Source: Pseudomonadota bacterium (GTDB lineage Bacteria; Pseudomonadota; Gammaproteobacteria; Xanthomonadales; Xanthomonadaceae). Taken from it: DNA of 29,028 nucleotides. The stretch's first letter is position 1. Every line of letters starts with the position of its first letter. Positions 9,037 through 17,461 of this stretch are shown in pieces. Under the pieces are notes generated by a model. It saw nothing but the letters and a program-made list of their open reading frames with translations. It was not told the DNA's origin and did no database searches. Position numbers and translations under genes: made by a program. The DNA lies in NCBI GenBank assembly GCA_023399815.1, contig JAEWOJ010000106.1, forward strand, positions 1 through 29,028, in the 5' to 3' direction.

Positions 9037-10178
9037 AGCTGGTTTCTCATCTGGATCAGCAGGGCGATGCGGTCGCGCAGCGCGGCGGCGTCGCGTGACG
9101 GGGGAACCTGCAAAGCCAGCCGCACGCGTTCGAGCGGCAAGTGCAGGTGGTCGGCGATGGCCTGCAACTGCGCATCGCCGGTGAGGGCCGCGGCCAGCGG
9201 TGCGCGCCGGCGCAGGCGCGCAAGGAAGGACTGGCGCACCGCGTCGTACAGCAGCGGCGATTTGCCGTAGCGGTGCAGGTGCTCGCCGCTGGCGCGTACG
9301 TGTTCGAGCAGCGAGCGGCGTTCCTGCCGCGGCGAGGGCAGCAGCGGGCCGAAGCGCTGCGCACGCATCCACAGCCACGCGAGCAGGGCCAGCAGCAGCG
9401 GCAGCCAGATCGGCCAGCCGCGCTGCAGCACGGTGCGCCACAGCGACGGCGCTTCGGCCGCGTAGACCAGGTGCATGCGGCCCTTGCCGTAATTGGGGGC
9501 CAGCACCAGCCGCGCGAGGTCGCGGTGCGGCAGGTCGCGCAGGCCGGTGTCCTTCTCGTCCTTGCCGTTGCGCAGGAAATCCATGTCGGCCAGTACATCG
9601 ACCCGGCCAGTGCCGTAGCGCAGCCGCGCATAGGCCAGCGTGTCGTCGCGGGTGTCGCCCCAGCGCAGCTCGGCGCGGGCGTTCTCGCCGAGGGTGAAGC
9701 GGTTGCCCGCGCAGAATTCCTGGTGTTCTTCCTGCCCCTGCACGCGCCATGGCTGGCAGCGCGGCGCGGCCTCGTCGGGAACGATGCCGAAACGGTCGAA
9801 CAGCGTCTGCTCGCCGTCCAGCGTGTCGTCGGCCTTGGGCATGCGCAGCAGCAGGTGGCCGCCGTATTCCACCCAGTCCACGAGCTGTTCGACCTGCGCG
9901 GGTGCGAGCTGGCGGGGGTCATCGAGCAACAGCACGGTGTCGCGCGGTTGCAGGTGCATGGCCGGCAGGTCGAGCGTGCGCCGCGTCTCGGCATCCACGT
10001 CGTCGCGGCGCAGGGTTTCGCGCAGGGCGAACAGCGGGTTGAAGCTGGGTTCGCCATAGGCCGGCAGCGTGGCCTGTTCGCAGACGCGCTGGTAGCTGCG
10101 CAGGAACCACATCACGGCCACGCCCGCCAGCAGCAGGACGGCCAGGGCGATCAGCGCAGTGCGCCAACGTGTGTTCAT
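9033..10178 (-). CDS. DUF4350 domain membrane protein
   Basis: 381 residues. An N-terminal membrane segment (about 8-27) is followed by an external domain with a PSFNPLFALRETLRR stretch and LLLDDPRQLAPAQVEQLVDWVEYGGHLLL, the DUF4350 pattern of a type 1 glutamine amidotransferase-like fold. A second membrane segment (about 270-288, WPIWLPLLLALLAWLWM) leads to a cytoplasmic helical tail. DUF4350 proteins are a constant part of MoxR/DUF58/DUF4129 clusters; no activity has been established. It starts with an ATGA overlap on the DUF4129 gene. Confidence 0.85.
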
Positions 10179-11755
10179 GCCGACCACCCGTACTGCTGGC
10201 GCAGATCGTCGAGCAGGGCCTGGAACTCGTCCTCCGAAGGCAGGCGGCCGGCGTAGGCGGCGTACTGCCAGGTGCGCACCATGCGCGCGAACAGGCGCCG
10301 GTCCGCTTCCTGCGGCATGCGCTTTGATGCGCGCAGGCACTGCGCCTCGGTGCTGCCCGGCGGCAGCACGATGTCCGCGCGTCGCGCCAGTTCGTCCAGG
10401 CTGGCGCGGTACAGCAGGGCCAGCGCATGCCGCGGCCTGCCGTCCTGCCACAGGCGGCGGGCGCTGGCGAGGATGTCCGGCGGCAGGGTGTCGGGCAGCT
10501 GCAGTTCGTGCTGGGTAACGTCCGACTCGGCTTCGTGCCGGCGGCGGCGCCCGCTGCCGCGCAGCCATGGCAGCCACCAGCGGGCGGTCAGCGCCAGCGC
10601 GAGCAGCAGCGCGCCGACCACGATCCACAGGAAGCCTTCGCTGAGCAGGGCCAGCAGCTTGACGAGCGCACCGAGCAGCTCGCCGCCGGGGAAATCCCAG
10701 TCGCGTGCGGGCTTCTGCTTCTCCTCCTCGACGGCCCTGCGCTCCCAGCGGCAGACCATGTGCTTGGCGCCGAGTTGGGGATCCTCATAGGCGCGTGCGG
10801 CGGCCTGGCGGAAGCCGGCGGTATCGACCTGCGACGCGCCGAAGATCGCCTCCGGCGTGGCGGCCACAGGTGCTGGCCCGGTACCGCCCTTGTGGTTGGC
10901 GTGTGCCGACGGTGCCGCATCGCCGGCTTCCTGCGCGTGGGCCGGCAGCGACAACGGCACGCAGGCCAGCAGCGCCAGCAGCAGGAGCGGCGCCACGCGC
11001 GCCAGCCGCTCACGCAGGCGGCGGAACGCGATCTCCACGTCCCAGGCTTCCAGCTGGGTGCGGCGGTTGAGGTACAGGCCGAAGCCGGCGCCGCTGTAGA
11101 ACGGGCCGATGAGCGTCATCGCCGCCCACGCCAGCAGGTTGAAACCCAGCCATACCCACGCCGGAGTGTCGCTGCCGATCAGCGACACCGCGATGCGCAG
11201 CGATTCGGGCAGCGAATCCAGCGGCACGAACATGAAGACCAGGGCTATGCCGGCCAGCTGCAGCATCATCTCGAAATGCCAGCACACCAGCGTCAGCAGC
11301 GCGGCATGACCATAGGCCGCGCCACCCAGCACACGCCGCCGCAGCCGCCGTTGCCCGGCGTCGCCGCCTTCGAGCAGGTCCACCGGCATCAGCAGCGCGC
11401 GCGCCGGGCTGAGCCGGCGCCAGCCCAGGTAGGCCGGCAGGCCGCGCCAGCCCCAGCGCCATTGCGCGCGCAGGGTGTCGGCGGTGCCGGGCACCGCGCC
11501 GAACGCGCCGCGCGAGATCACGTACAGCGGGATGCACTCGAACGCCGGTTTCAGCCACCACATCAGCAGCGCCGGCAGCCAGAAGGCGTCCAGCCACCAG
11601 CCGGCGAGGTTGAGCAGCACGAACACCGGCAGGGTCAGCAGCAGCCATGGTTTCCAGATGGCCGCGGCATGGCGCCGCACCAGCGCGTTGCCAAGCTCCA
11701 TCGCTTCCCACTGCGAGCGAGCGCGCAGCACCACGTCGAGCTGGTCAATCCGCAT
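10175..11755 (-). CDS. DUF4129 domain multi-pass membrane protein
   Basis: 526 residues. The first 270 carry several membrane segments (near 37-70, 155-185, 200-225 and 255-275), the last ending in SLPAHAQEAG. A soluble part follows to about 365, then a strong membrane helix (about 370-402) and an Arg-rich turn. The C-terminal 100 residues are the DUF4129 domain (ILASARRLWQDGRPRHALALLYRASLDEL, quoted in parts: LWQDGRPRHALALLYRAS). Role unknown; it belongs to the MoxR-associated membrane assembly. It overlaps the SpoIIM-like gene by 11 bases and the DUF4350 gene by 4. Confidence 0.85.
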   Translation of the reverse strand: MRIDQLDVVLRARSQWEAMELGNALVRRHAAAIWKPWLLLTLPVFVLLNLAGWWLDAFWLPALLMWWLKPAFECIPLYVISRGAFGAVPGTADTLRAQWRWGWRGLPAYLGWRRLSPARALLMPVDLLEGGDAGQRRLRRRVLGGAAYGHAALLTLVCWHFEMMLQLAGIALVFMFVPLDSLPESLRIAVSLIGSDTPAWVWLGFNLLAWAAMTLIGPFYSGAGFGLYLNRRTQLEAWDVEIAFRRLRERLARVAPLLLLALLACVPLSLPAHAQEAGDAAPSAHANHKGGTGPAPVAATPEAIFGASQVDTAGFRQAAARAYEDPQLGAKHMVCRWERRAVEEEKQKPARDWDFPGGELLGALVKLLALLSEGFLWIVVGALLLALALTARWWLPWLRGSGRRRRHEAESDVTQHELQLPDTLPPDILASARRLWQDGRPRHALALLYRASLDELARRADIVLPPGSTEAQCLRASKRMPQEADRRLFARMVRTWQYAAYAGRLPSEDEFQALLDDLRQQYGWSA

Positions 11756-12743
11756 CGCCGCCCCCGTGCCCGCCGCGCCACAGCCAGGCGAATACCAGCG
11801 TCCACAGCACGCCGGAGACGGTGAACTTGCCCCACGCCGGCACCCAGGCGATGGACGACCAGAACGCCTCGATGAAGGCCGCCACCAGCAGCATGAAGGC
11901 CACGCCCAGGCACAGCCGCGCGCCGATCACCCCGCCTTCCACCAGCGCATCGATGCGCCGCTGGCGGCCCGGCGCGATCAGGCGCAGGCCCAGCTGCAGG
12001 CCTGCGCCGCCGGCAATAACGATGGCAGTCAACTCGAACGGTGCGTGCCCGACCACGAAGCGCCAGAACGGGTCGCCGTAGCCCATGTGTTGCAGGTGAC
12101 CCGCCACCGCGCCGATGCCTATGCCATTGGTCAACAGCACCAATATCGTACCGATGCCGGCCAGCAGGCCACTGCCGAAGGTGCGCAGGCCGATGCTGAT
12201 GTTGTGCATGATGTAGTGGCCGAACATCGCCCAGTCGGTGCCGCTGTCGCGGCCCAGTCGGTCGGCGGCCGGGTCGTACGATTTTTCCATGTATGCGATC
12301 TGCTGCGGGTCCAGCAGCAGGTGCACCAGTTCCGGCCTGTACTGCAGCAGCACGAACACGCCCACCAGCGGCACCACGAACAGCGCGCACGCCACCCACA
12401 TCGCCGCGGCCTGGCGACGCACCAGCTGCGGGAAACCGGCGAACAGAAACTCGACCGCGCGCTGCCAGCGCGGCGGTGGCGCGCGATACAGCAGGTTGTG
12501 GCCGCGCTGCATCAGCTGCTGCAGGCGCTCGACCAGCTGCGGGCTGTAGCCGCGGCGGCGCGCCAGCGCCAGCTGCTGGCACAGGCGCCGGTAGCGCTCG
12601 GGAATGGTCTCGTCGCCCGGCAGGTCGGGCGCGGGCGCGGGCGTGGCGCGCGCCTTGCGCGCGCTGCCGCCACGCTGCTGCAGCCAGTCCTCGAACTGGC
12701 GCCATTCGTGCTGGTGGCGGGTGACGAACTGTTCCTGCCTCAT
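11745..12743 (-). CDS. Stage II sporulation protein M-like (SpoIIM/DUF95) membrane protein
   Basis: 332 residues; start chosen at the ATGA overlap with the RDD gene. It has a charged cytoplasmic N terminus (1-125), then about five membrane helices (near 128-148, 200-222, 238-258, 275-300 and 310-325). The family signature is visible as FGHYIMHNISIGLRTFGSGLL and NGIGIGAVAGHLQHMG. This family includes Bacillus SpoIIM, but in non-sporulating Proteobacteria the gene simply travels with RDD/MoxR/DUF58 genes and has no link to spores. Function is not established. Confidence 0.87.
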   Translation of the reverse strand: MRQEQFVTRHQHEWRQFEDWLQQRGGSARKARATPAPAPDLPGDETIPERYRRLCQQLALARRRGYSPQLVERLQQLMQRGHNLLYRAPPPRWQRAVEFLFAGFPQLVRRQAAAMWVACALFVVPLVGVFVLLQYRPELVHLLLDPQQIAYMEKSYDPAADRLGRDSGTDWAMFGHYIMHNISIGLRTFGSGLLAGIGTILVLLTNGIGIGAVAGHLQHMGYGDPFWRFVVGHAPFELTAIVIAGGAGLQLGLRLIAPGRQRRIDALVEGGVIGARLCLGVAFMLLVAAFIEAFWSSIAWVPAWGKFTVSGVLWTLVFAWLWRGGHGGGDAD

Positions 12744-13417
12744 CGCCGCCCCAGCAGCCAGTTGGCCATCGCGTACAGGCGCAGCACGCCGGTCTGGCCC
12801 TGCGCCCGGCTCAGGCCGCCGGCGATGTCGGCCAGCTCGCTCTGGCGCGGCCCGGACAGCGCCGGTGCGCGGTCGGCGAAGGCGATCACCGCCATCTGCT
12901 CGGCCGGCTGCAACGGCAGCGGTGGTGCCAGCACGGTGTCGATGCGCGACGGCGGCGCCAGCGGCGGCGCCGGCACGTGCACCACCAGGCTGCCGGCCAC
13001 CAGGTCGCCCAGCCGGCGCCCATGCGCATCGCACAGGCAGGCGATCAACCCGAGCGCGTAGCCGAATGGCAGCATGTCCACGGTGCGCAGCAGGTTGCGC
13101 ACGATCGCCGGCATCCAGCCCAGCGGCGCGCCGTCGCGCGCCACCACGCGCAGGCCGAGCGCGCGCTTGCCGAGGGTCTGGCCGAACCAGACCTCCAGCA
13201 CGATGGGGTAGGCCCAGAACATCAGGAACATCAGCCCCAGGTACAGGCCCTGACCCAGCCCACCCAGCGCCATCAGCAGCGGGCTCATCAAGGCCAGCAC
13301 GCCGAAACGCACCATCAGGTCGATCAGCCATGCGAGGGCGCGCGGCACCGGGCCGGCCGCCGGCAATTGCAGCGGCACGCCTTCGGGCGTGATGACCTCG
13401 CGGTAGGTATCGAGCAT
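12740..13417 (-). CDS. RDD family membrane protein
   Basis: 225 residues from ATG 13417; an in-frame TTG at 13435 would add six residues. The RDD domain is seen as PRALAWLIDLMVRFGVLAL (helix 1), a second helix near 55-80, then the loop GQTLGKRALGLRVVARDG and NLLRTVDMLPFGYALGLIACL. The last third is soluble and Pro/Ala-rich. It is the first gene of the RDD-SpoIIM-DUF4129-DUF4350-MoxR-DUF58 operon, so the operon promoter should lie in 13418-13584; I could not pick it out by eye. Confidence 0.88.
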   Translation of the reverse strand: MLDTYREVITPEGVPLQLPAAGPVPRALAWLIDLMVRFGVLALMSPLLMALGGLGQGLYLGLMFLMFWAYPIVLEVWFGQTLGKRALGLRVVARDGAPLGWMPAIVRNLLRTVDMLPFGYALGLIACLCDAHGRRLGDLVAGSLVVHVPAPPLAPPSRIDTVLAPPLPLQPAEQMAVIAFADRAPALSGPRQSELADIAGGLSRAQGQTGVLRLYAMANWLLGRR

Positions 13418-13584
13418 GGCCTGCGCGCGGTTCAACGCAACGCCACCGGCATCGTGCAGGGAACGGCTGGATTGCGGGAGAAAACGGGAATTCCGGCGCG
13501 GGAGACTGCCGCTGGCATGGGGTTCTCTGCTGCGTCCTTGTCAGGGGTCGACTTTACCTGCCGCCCCCCATAAAACCCAGTCAT

Positions 13585-13615
13585 GCGGGCATGGCCGGGG
13601 AGGCCATGCGCCCGC
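13585..13615 (-). terminator. Probable terminator after the small membrane protein gene
   Basis: GCGGGCATGGCC (13585-13596) pairs with GGCCATGCGCCCGC (13602-13615) apart from a two-base bulge. On the minus strand it is followed after a short spacer by TTTT. It sits just past the stop at 13618 and separates that gene group from the RDD operon. Confidence 0.6.
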
Positions 13616-13617
13616 GT

Positions 13618-13926
13618 TCAAACGGCCGAATAGACCATCAGCACGGCGCCGACGACGGTGGCAGCCAGCGAGCCGGAGAAGATCCATTCGGAGATGCTGA
13701 CAAGGCGGTTGGCGTTGGCGCTGCCCTGGTTCTTCTGCGCCAGGTAGCCGAGCACGACGACGAACAGGAAGCCGAGCGAGGAGAACAGGAAGAAATCGTC
13801 CGCCGCCACCTCGACGTGGTCGATCGAGGTCTTGGCGGCAAGGATCGCCACCAGCGCCAGGTTGATGCTCGCCAGCGTGCCGCTGATCGAGATCAGGGTG
13901 TCGATGGATTGTTCGGTATGGGCCAT
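13618..13926 (-). CDS. Small three-pass membrane protein, unknown function
   Basis: 102 residues, ATG 13926 behind a GGAAGGCAG ribosome site. Three hydrophobic segments lie at about 15-30, 45-63 and 80-100. The loop between the second and third is NQGSANANRL, polar and glycine/asparagine-containing. It starts 31 bases after the DUF2167 gene and ends at a probable terminator, so it is likely the last gene of that transcript. I do not recognise the family. Confidence 0.75.
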   Translation of the reverse strand: MAHTEQSIDTLISISGTLASINLALVAILAAKTSIDHVEVAADDFFLFSSLGFLFVVVLGYLAQKNQGSANANRLVSISEWIFSGSLAATVVGAVLMVYSAV

Positions 13927-13957
13927 CGCCTGCCTTCCTGCGCCGGTGCCGCCGGGT

Positions 13958-14857
13958 TCAGCGTACGGTACCGCGCCCGCGGTCGCCGCCGAAGAACTTC
14001 CGCGCCGCGCCGCCCAGCGCGATGACCCCGATCAGCAGCAGCTTCCAGAACTTGGCCAGCAGCAGGCCGACCTTGGCGAACAGCCCGGCCTTGGCCGCCA
14101 GCCCGCCGCCGATCAGCGTCGCCACGCCATAGGCGGCTATCTTGTCGGTCTTGGGGTTGTGGTCGGCATAACGCGCGCCCTGTTCGAACTCGGCCATCGG
14201 CAGCAGCCTCTCCATGCCGGTGCGCACCAGCGGCAGCTCGCCCATGCCCGACACCGCATTGAGGCTCAGGTAGCCATGGCGGCCGAGCACGCGGATGCCG
14301 TAATTGAGCACATGGCCGGACTGGCCGTTGAACTCCAGCTCCTTGGCCCAGTACAGCTTGTTGTTGCCGGCGTCGTAGCGCGGCGGCACCGCCCAGCCCA
14401 CCAGCTTCAGCGTACCGTAGCCGGCCTTCTCGCGTTCCGGGTTGGCCTCGTTGACCTGCTCCTGCATGTCGCGCAGCAGTTCGTCGTAGTCGATCTTGGA
14501 GGCGTCCTCGTCGGACACATAGCCGTCGTCGGCATAGGTGACCACCACCGCCCAGCTGTCGTCGTCGGCCAAGCCCGGCGAGCGCGGCACGATCAGCCCC
14601 AGCACGTCCTCATCGGGCGGGTTGCCCCACATGTCCTCCAGCACGCGCCGCGCATCGGCCTGATCCAGGTAGCGGAATTCCGGGCCCAGGTTGAAGCGCG
14701 CCTTGGCCTCGGGTACCTCGATGGCGCCGGAGCGGAAATGCAGCGACTGCACGAACGCCGCGGCGTCCTGCTCCTCCTGTGCCAGCGCGGCCGGCGAAGC
14801 GGCACACAACAGTGTCGCGCCGGCCAACAGGCCCAGCGCCATGGATCTGATCGACAT
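13958..14857 (-). CDS. DUF2167 domain membrane-anchored protein
   Basis: 299 residues. ATG 14857 is chosen over upstream in-frame starts because it opens a clear signal sequence (MSIRSMALGLLAGATLL, cleavage near AALAQEE) and has GGAAAGGA upstream. The body is the DUF2167 region, with FNLGPEFRYLDQADARRVLE, a WGNPPDEDVLGLIVP segment, SWAVVVTYADDGYVSDEDA and YPRYDAGNNKLYWAKEL-like sequence (PPRYDAGNNKLYWAKEL). The C terminus has hydrophobic stretches (about 250-285) and a basic tail, probably anchoring it in the inner membrane. Biochemical role unknown. Confidence 0.87.
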   Translation of the reverse strand: MSIRSMALGLLAGATLLCAASPAALAQEEQDAAAFVQSLHFRSGAIEVPEAKARFNLGPEFRYLDQADARRVLEDMWGNPPDEDVLGLIVPRSPGLADDDSWAVVVTYADDGYVSDEDASKIDYDELLRDMQEQVNEANPEREKAGYGTLKLVGWAVPPRYDAGNNKLYWAKELEFNGQSGHVLNYGIRVLGRHGYLSLNAVSGMGELPLVRTGMERLLPMAEFEQGARYADHNPKTDKIAAYGVATLIGGGLAAKAGLFAKVGLLLAKFWKLLLIGVIALGGAARKFFGGDRGRGTVR

Positions 14858-14972
14858 CAAAGATTCCTTTCCCTGGAGGGCGTCCCCACGCCCGAGGCCG
14901 ACAGTTTGAGGCAGCGTGGACCCGGCGGCAACGGGATTGCCAGCATGCAGGGAGTGGGCAACGTCGCGTTGG

Positions 14973-15488
14973 TCAGCGATTGCCTGGGTCAGTCGTGCCG
15001 CGAAGTGGCGCCTGCCTGGATGAGTTCCCAAGGCTCATGCCGTGTACCGCACAAAACACTGCAACAGCACCGAGTCCGCATGCGCCAAAGAACGAGACGC
15101 CTTCGACATACTGCAGCCAGCCGGCCATTGTGGGTACGCCATCAATCATGGTTTCGACACCATTGACCGAAGCGGACGATCTTGAGCCTGCGTAGTGCAG
15201 GGGCCACGAGAACATCCCCGCCGGGATGGAACCCAATGCAAAACCCGCCAAGAGAGCACTCCACCAGCGGAACAGGCCACGCCAACGGAGCAGGAGGTAA
15301 GCAGGTATGCCGAGTGCCATGACGTGAGCCGCCGAGATGACGAGGCAAATGAAGAAGACCCCGCGAGTGCGAACCCAAATGTAGGGGTCGCTCGAGTCGA
15401 ACATGGAGAACTGGCCATAGAGGTACCAAGCGACGATTGCGATCACCGGTGCCAAGATGGCTGCGACAAAGGCGATGACGATTCTCAT
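14973..15488 (-). CDS. Four-helix membrane protein, unknown function
   Basis: 171 residues with hydrophobic segments near 3-24, 42-68, 74-93 and 128-148. The start ATG 15488 overlaps the stop of the carbonic anhydrase-like gene (ATGA), which fixes the start and implies translational coupling. No family motif is recognised. Codon use and composition are a little less GC-rich than the surrounding genes, so it may be a lineage-specific addition. Confidence 0.72.
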   Translation of the reverse strand: MRIVIAFVAAILAPVIAIVAWYLYGQFSMFDSSDPYIWVRTRGVFFICLVISAAHVMALGIPAYLLLRWRGLFRWWSALLAGFALGSIPAGMFSWPLHYAGSRSSASVNGVETMIDGVPTMAGWLQYVEGVSFFGACGLGAVAVFCAVHGMSLGNSSRQAPLRGTTDPGNR

Positions 15489-16036
15489 GCGCCTTGGAAG
15501 CCCGCCATCCCCAGGTACTGGTCCTTCAAGCGTACGTAATGGTCCGCCGAATAGCGCAGCCCCTCGATGTCCTTCGCGCTCAACATGCGCGCCGGCCGCG
15601 CCGGGTTGCCCACCCACAACTCGCCGCGCGCCACTCGCTTGCCCGGCCCCACCACTGCGCCAGCGCCGATGAACGCCTCGTCCTCGATCACCGCGCCATC
15701 GAGCACGCACGCGCCCATGCCGATCAGGCAGTAATCGCCGATGCTGCACGCATGGATGATGCAGCCATGCCCCACGGTCACGCCCTCGCCGATCAGCGTG
15801 GGGTACCCACCCTTGTTGTACGGGCTCTCGTGGCTGACATGGATGATGGTGCCGTCCTGCACATTGGTGCGCGCCCCGACCCGCACATGGTTCACGTCGC
15901 CCCGGATCACCGTGCCCGGCCACACCGAAACGTCATCGCCCAACACCACGTCGCCGATGATGGTGCAGGCGGGGTCGATGTAGACGCGTTGGCCGAGGGT
16001 GGGGGATTTGTCCAGGAAGGGGCGGAGGGAGGGCAT
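15485..16036 (-). CDS. Gamma carbonic anhydrase-like hexapeptide-repeat protein
   Basis: 183 residues of left-handed beta helix with repeated I-G-D-x-V/C-x-I hexapeptides: IIGDVVLGDDVSVWPGTVI, VRVGARTNVQDGTIIHV, LIGEGVTVGHGCIIHACSIG. The three metal-ligand histidines of the family are present (H66, H90, H95, with the H-x4-H spacing of Cam-type enzymes), and a C-terminal helix closes the fold. It belongs to the YrdA/PaaY group, many members of which show little carbonic anhydrase activity, so the reaction is left open. It is the last chromosomal-type gene before the low-GC defence operon. Confidence 0.92.
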   Translation of the reverse strand: MPSLRPFLDKSPTLGQRVYIDPACTIIGDVVLGDDVSVWPGTVIRGDVNHVRVGARTNVQDGTIIHVSHESPYNKGGYPTLIGEGVTVGHGCIIHACSIGDYCLIGMGACVLDGAVIEDEAFIGAGAVVGPGKRVARGELWVGNPARPARMLSAKDIEGLRYSADHYVRLKDQYLGMAGFQGA

Positions 16037-16098
16037 ACGGAAGTGCAGGTATGGGAGAAAAAAGATGATAGGTGGTGAGGAAATAGATTACTGCCGGA

Positions 16099-16128
16099 AA
16101 TGTCCGCTTTCGGCCATAGGCGGACATT
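16099..16128. terminator. Hairpin between the defence operon and the carbonic anhydrase-like gene
   Basis: AATGTCCGC (16099-16107) and GCGGACATT (16120-16128) form a perfect nine-base stem with a 12-base loop. It lies about 200 bases past the end of the defence operon. There is no long T run, so a terminator role is only possible. The rest of 16037-16321 shows no credible gene. Confidence 0.4.
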
Positions 16129-16321
16129 GGTCGCGGCGAATAGGCAGCCCTCTTTCGCTGCGCGCCTAGTACGCCACACCCAAGCTAGCAAGCTCTGTCT
16201 TTAGCCGGCAACGCTCTATCTATGACATGTGCCATCCGGACGAGCGCACCCTACAGGGGTGGAGGGTCGCCGAACCCTCTACGAGATCAAATTCGAATCA
16301 GCTGTCCCTATCGCGGTATTA

Positions 16322-16813
16322 CTAGCCGCGTGCCCTGATTGCCGACTCAATCCACTGATCGATGTTGTTCTTGATCGAGTTGTATACCTCTGTACTCGTG
16401 GTCCCGGCCGGCGTGTGAAGCGGAATGGCCAAGCTCATGAGGTTCTTAGTGTCCGAAAAGCGAAGTTGTTCGAACGGATTGGCGCCCATGGCGGCGGATT
16501 TCTGATGCTGGTCCAGCAGGCGATGGATGCGAATGCCGAATACGCCCATGCCGCGCCTCCAGGATTCGACGATTTCATAGTTGATCCACTTGCGGTTAGC
16601 GGTCTCGGCACCCACCAGCACGACAGTGCAGGTGCGATTGTCCATCTGGCCCTTGATCCACTTCTCGATGGCAGCGTCACCGCCGCGCTTGACTGCCTCC
16701 CAGTCGTTATCCCTGGCGGGCTGGTTGCCCTCAATCGCGCCGATCTGCCTGATCTGGGCGGCACGCCAAGCGTCGCCTGCATAGTGGAAGCTGTAGAAAA
16801 CCTTTCGTGCCAT
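16322..16813 (-). CDS. ThsB-like TIR protein (MTH538/DUF1863 family)
   Basis: 163 residues from ATG 16813 (AAGGA upstream); the longer open frame runs into the previous gene. The start ARKVFYSFHYAGDAWRAAQ, then DNDWEAVKRGGDAAIEKWI, TCTVVLVGAETANRKWINYE and the GVFGIRIHRLLD strand follow the order of ThsB from Bacillus cereus Thoeris, whose TIR domain makes a cyclic ADP-ribose isomer from NAD+ on phage infection. The putative catalytic Glu is E80 in KWINYE. Last gene of the four-gene operon, ten bases after the SLOG gene. Thoeris-type signalling is inferred from family and context only. An alternative is a TIR that acts as effector. Confidence 0.85.
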   Translation of the reverse strand: MARKVFYSFHYAGDAWRAAQIRQIGAIEGNQPARDNDWEAVKRGGDAAIEKWIKGQMDNRTCTVVLVGAETANRKWINYEIVESWRRGMGVFGIRIHRLLDQHQKSAAMGANPFEQLRFSDTKNLMSLAIPLHTPAGTTSTEVYNSIKNNIDQWIESAIRARG

Positions 16814-16823
16814 GTGCTTGTCC

Positions 16824-17459
16824 TTAAAAGCCAGGTTTCGGGGAGAAGTCGTCGGAATCGTCCGGTTCGTTGGAAGGGCCAAGGTCGGGGCGCTGCGACG
16901 GATCGATACTCAAGGTGTCGTAGTAGAAGCGGGCGAAATCCAGCCCGCTCCATTGCTCTACATCGAATCGGCCAGCCAGCTCCGCCGCAGCACCACCAGG
17001 AGCCGTCAGAGCGATTGCCCGAGCATTGGCACCCTGGAGCGTCTTGAACAAGTGGCACTCTTCAAAAATCCCTTCCATGCCACCAATGAAGATGGCTGCT
17101 TCCAAGTCGGGACGCGACAGCATTGCCCGACGCATAACGGTCAAACTTTCGGGCACTCCCCCAGGCATGCGTTCGGTGACGATGGGGGTGAAGAAGCGGT
17201 TTTCGTCCGGAAATTGACCTTCAAATTCTGCACTCTGATAGATCTGCACTTGATCGAAGTCCCGCAGACCAAGATCCATGCACACAGCGTGCACCATGGG
17301 CGTAATTGATGGGTGGCCGCCAAAAACGAGCCGTCGCCGACCCAGGCAAACCGTTATTAATTCTCGGATTGCGAACTGGATCAGGAAGGGATCCGAGGTC
17401 TCGTCGAAGGTACCGCGGTCTTTGACCGGTACGCTTGCGCTCAGAAAGATAGCTTTCAT
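16824..17459 (-). CDS. Stand-alone SLOG-domain protein, possible nucleotide sensor
   Basis: 211 residues from ATG 17459, two bases after the preceding stop; earlier in-frame starts lie inside the upstream gene. It opens KAIFLSASVPVKDRGTF and carries RRRLVFGGHPSITP (41-54) and IFIGGMEGIFEE (123-134), the glycine-rich nucleotide-binding loops of SLOG/LOG Rossmann-like proteins. In Thoeris, a SLOG domain fused to SIR2 binds the TIR-made cyclic nucleotide. Here SLOG is alone, with only an acidic, Pro/Ser-containing tail after it (about 185-211) and no SIR2, macro or membrane effector. Sensing or processing of a TIR product is an inference. Confidence 0.8.
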   Translation of the reverse strand: MKAIFLSASVPVKDRGTFDETSDPFLIQFAIRELITVCLGRRRLVFGGHPSITPMVHAVCMDLGLRDFDQVQIYQSAEFEGQFPDENRFFTPIVTERMPGGVPESLTVMRRAMLSRPDLEAAIFIGGMEGIFEECHLFKTLQGANARAIALTAPGGAAAELAGRFDVEQWSGLDFARFYYDTLSIDPSQRPDLGPSNEPDDSDDFSPKPGF

Positions 17460-17461
17460 GG

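Noticed and set aside
11745..12743. Sporulation function suggested by the SpoIIM name
   Set aside because: The family is widespread in non-spore-formers and the neighbours are MoxR-cluster genes; nothing else here relates to sporulation.
16260..16330. tRNA-like T-loop motif (ATTCGAATC) near the end of the defence operon
   Set aside because: No acceptor, D or anticodon stem could be matched around it, so no tRNA integration site is claimed.
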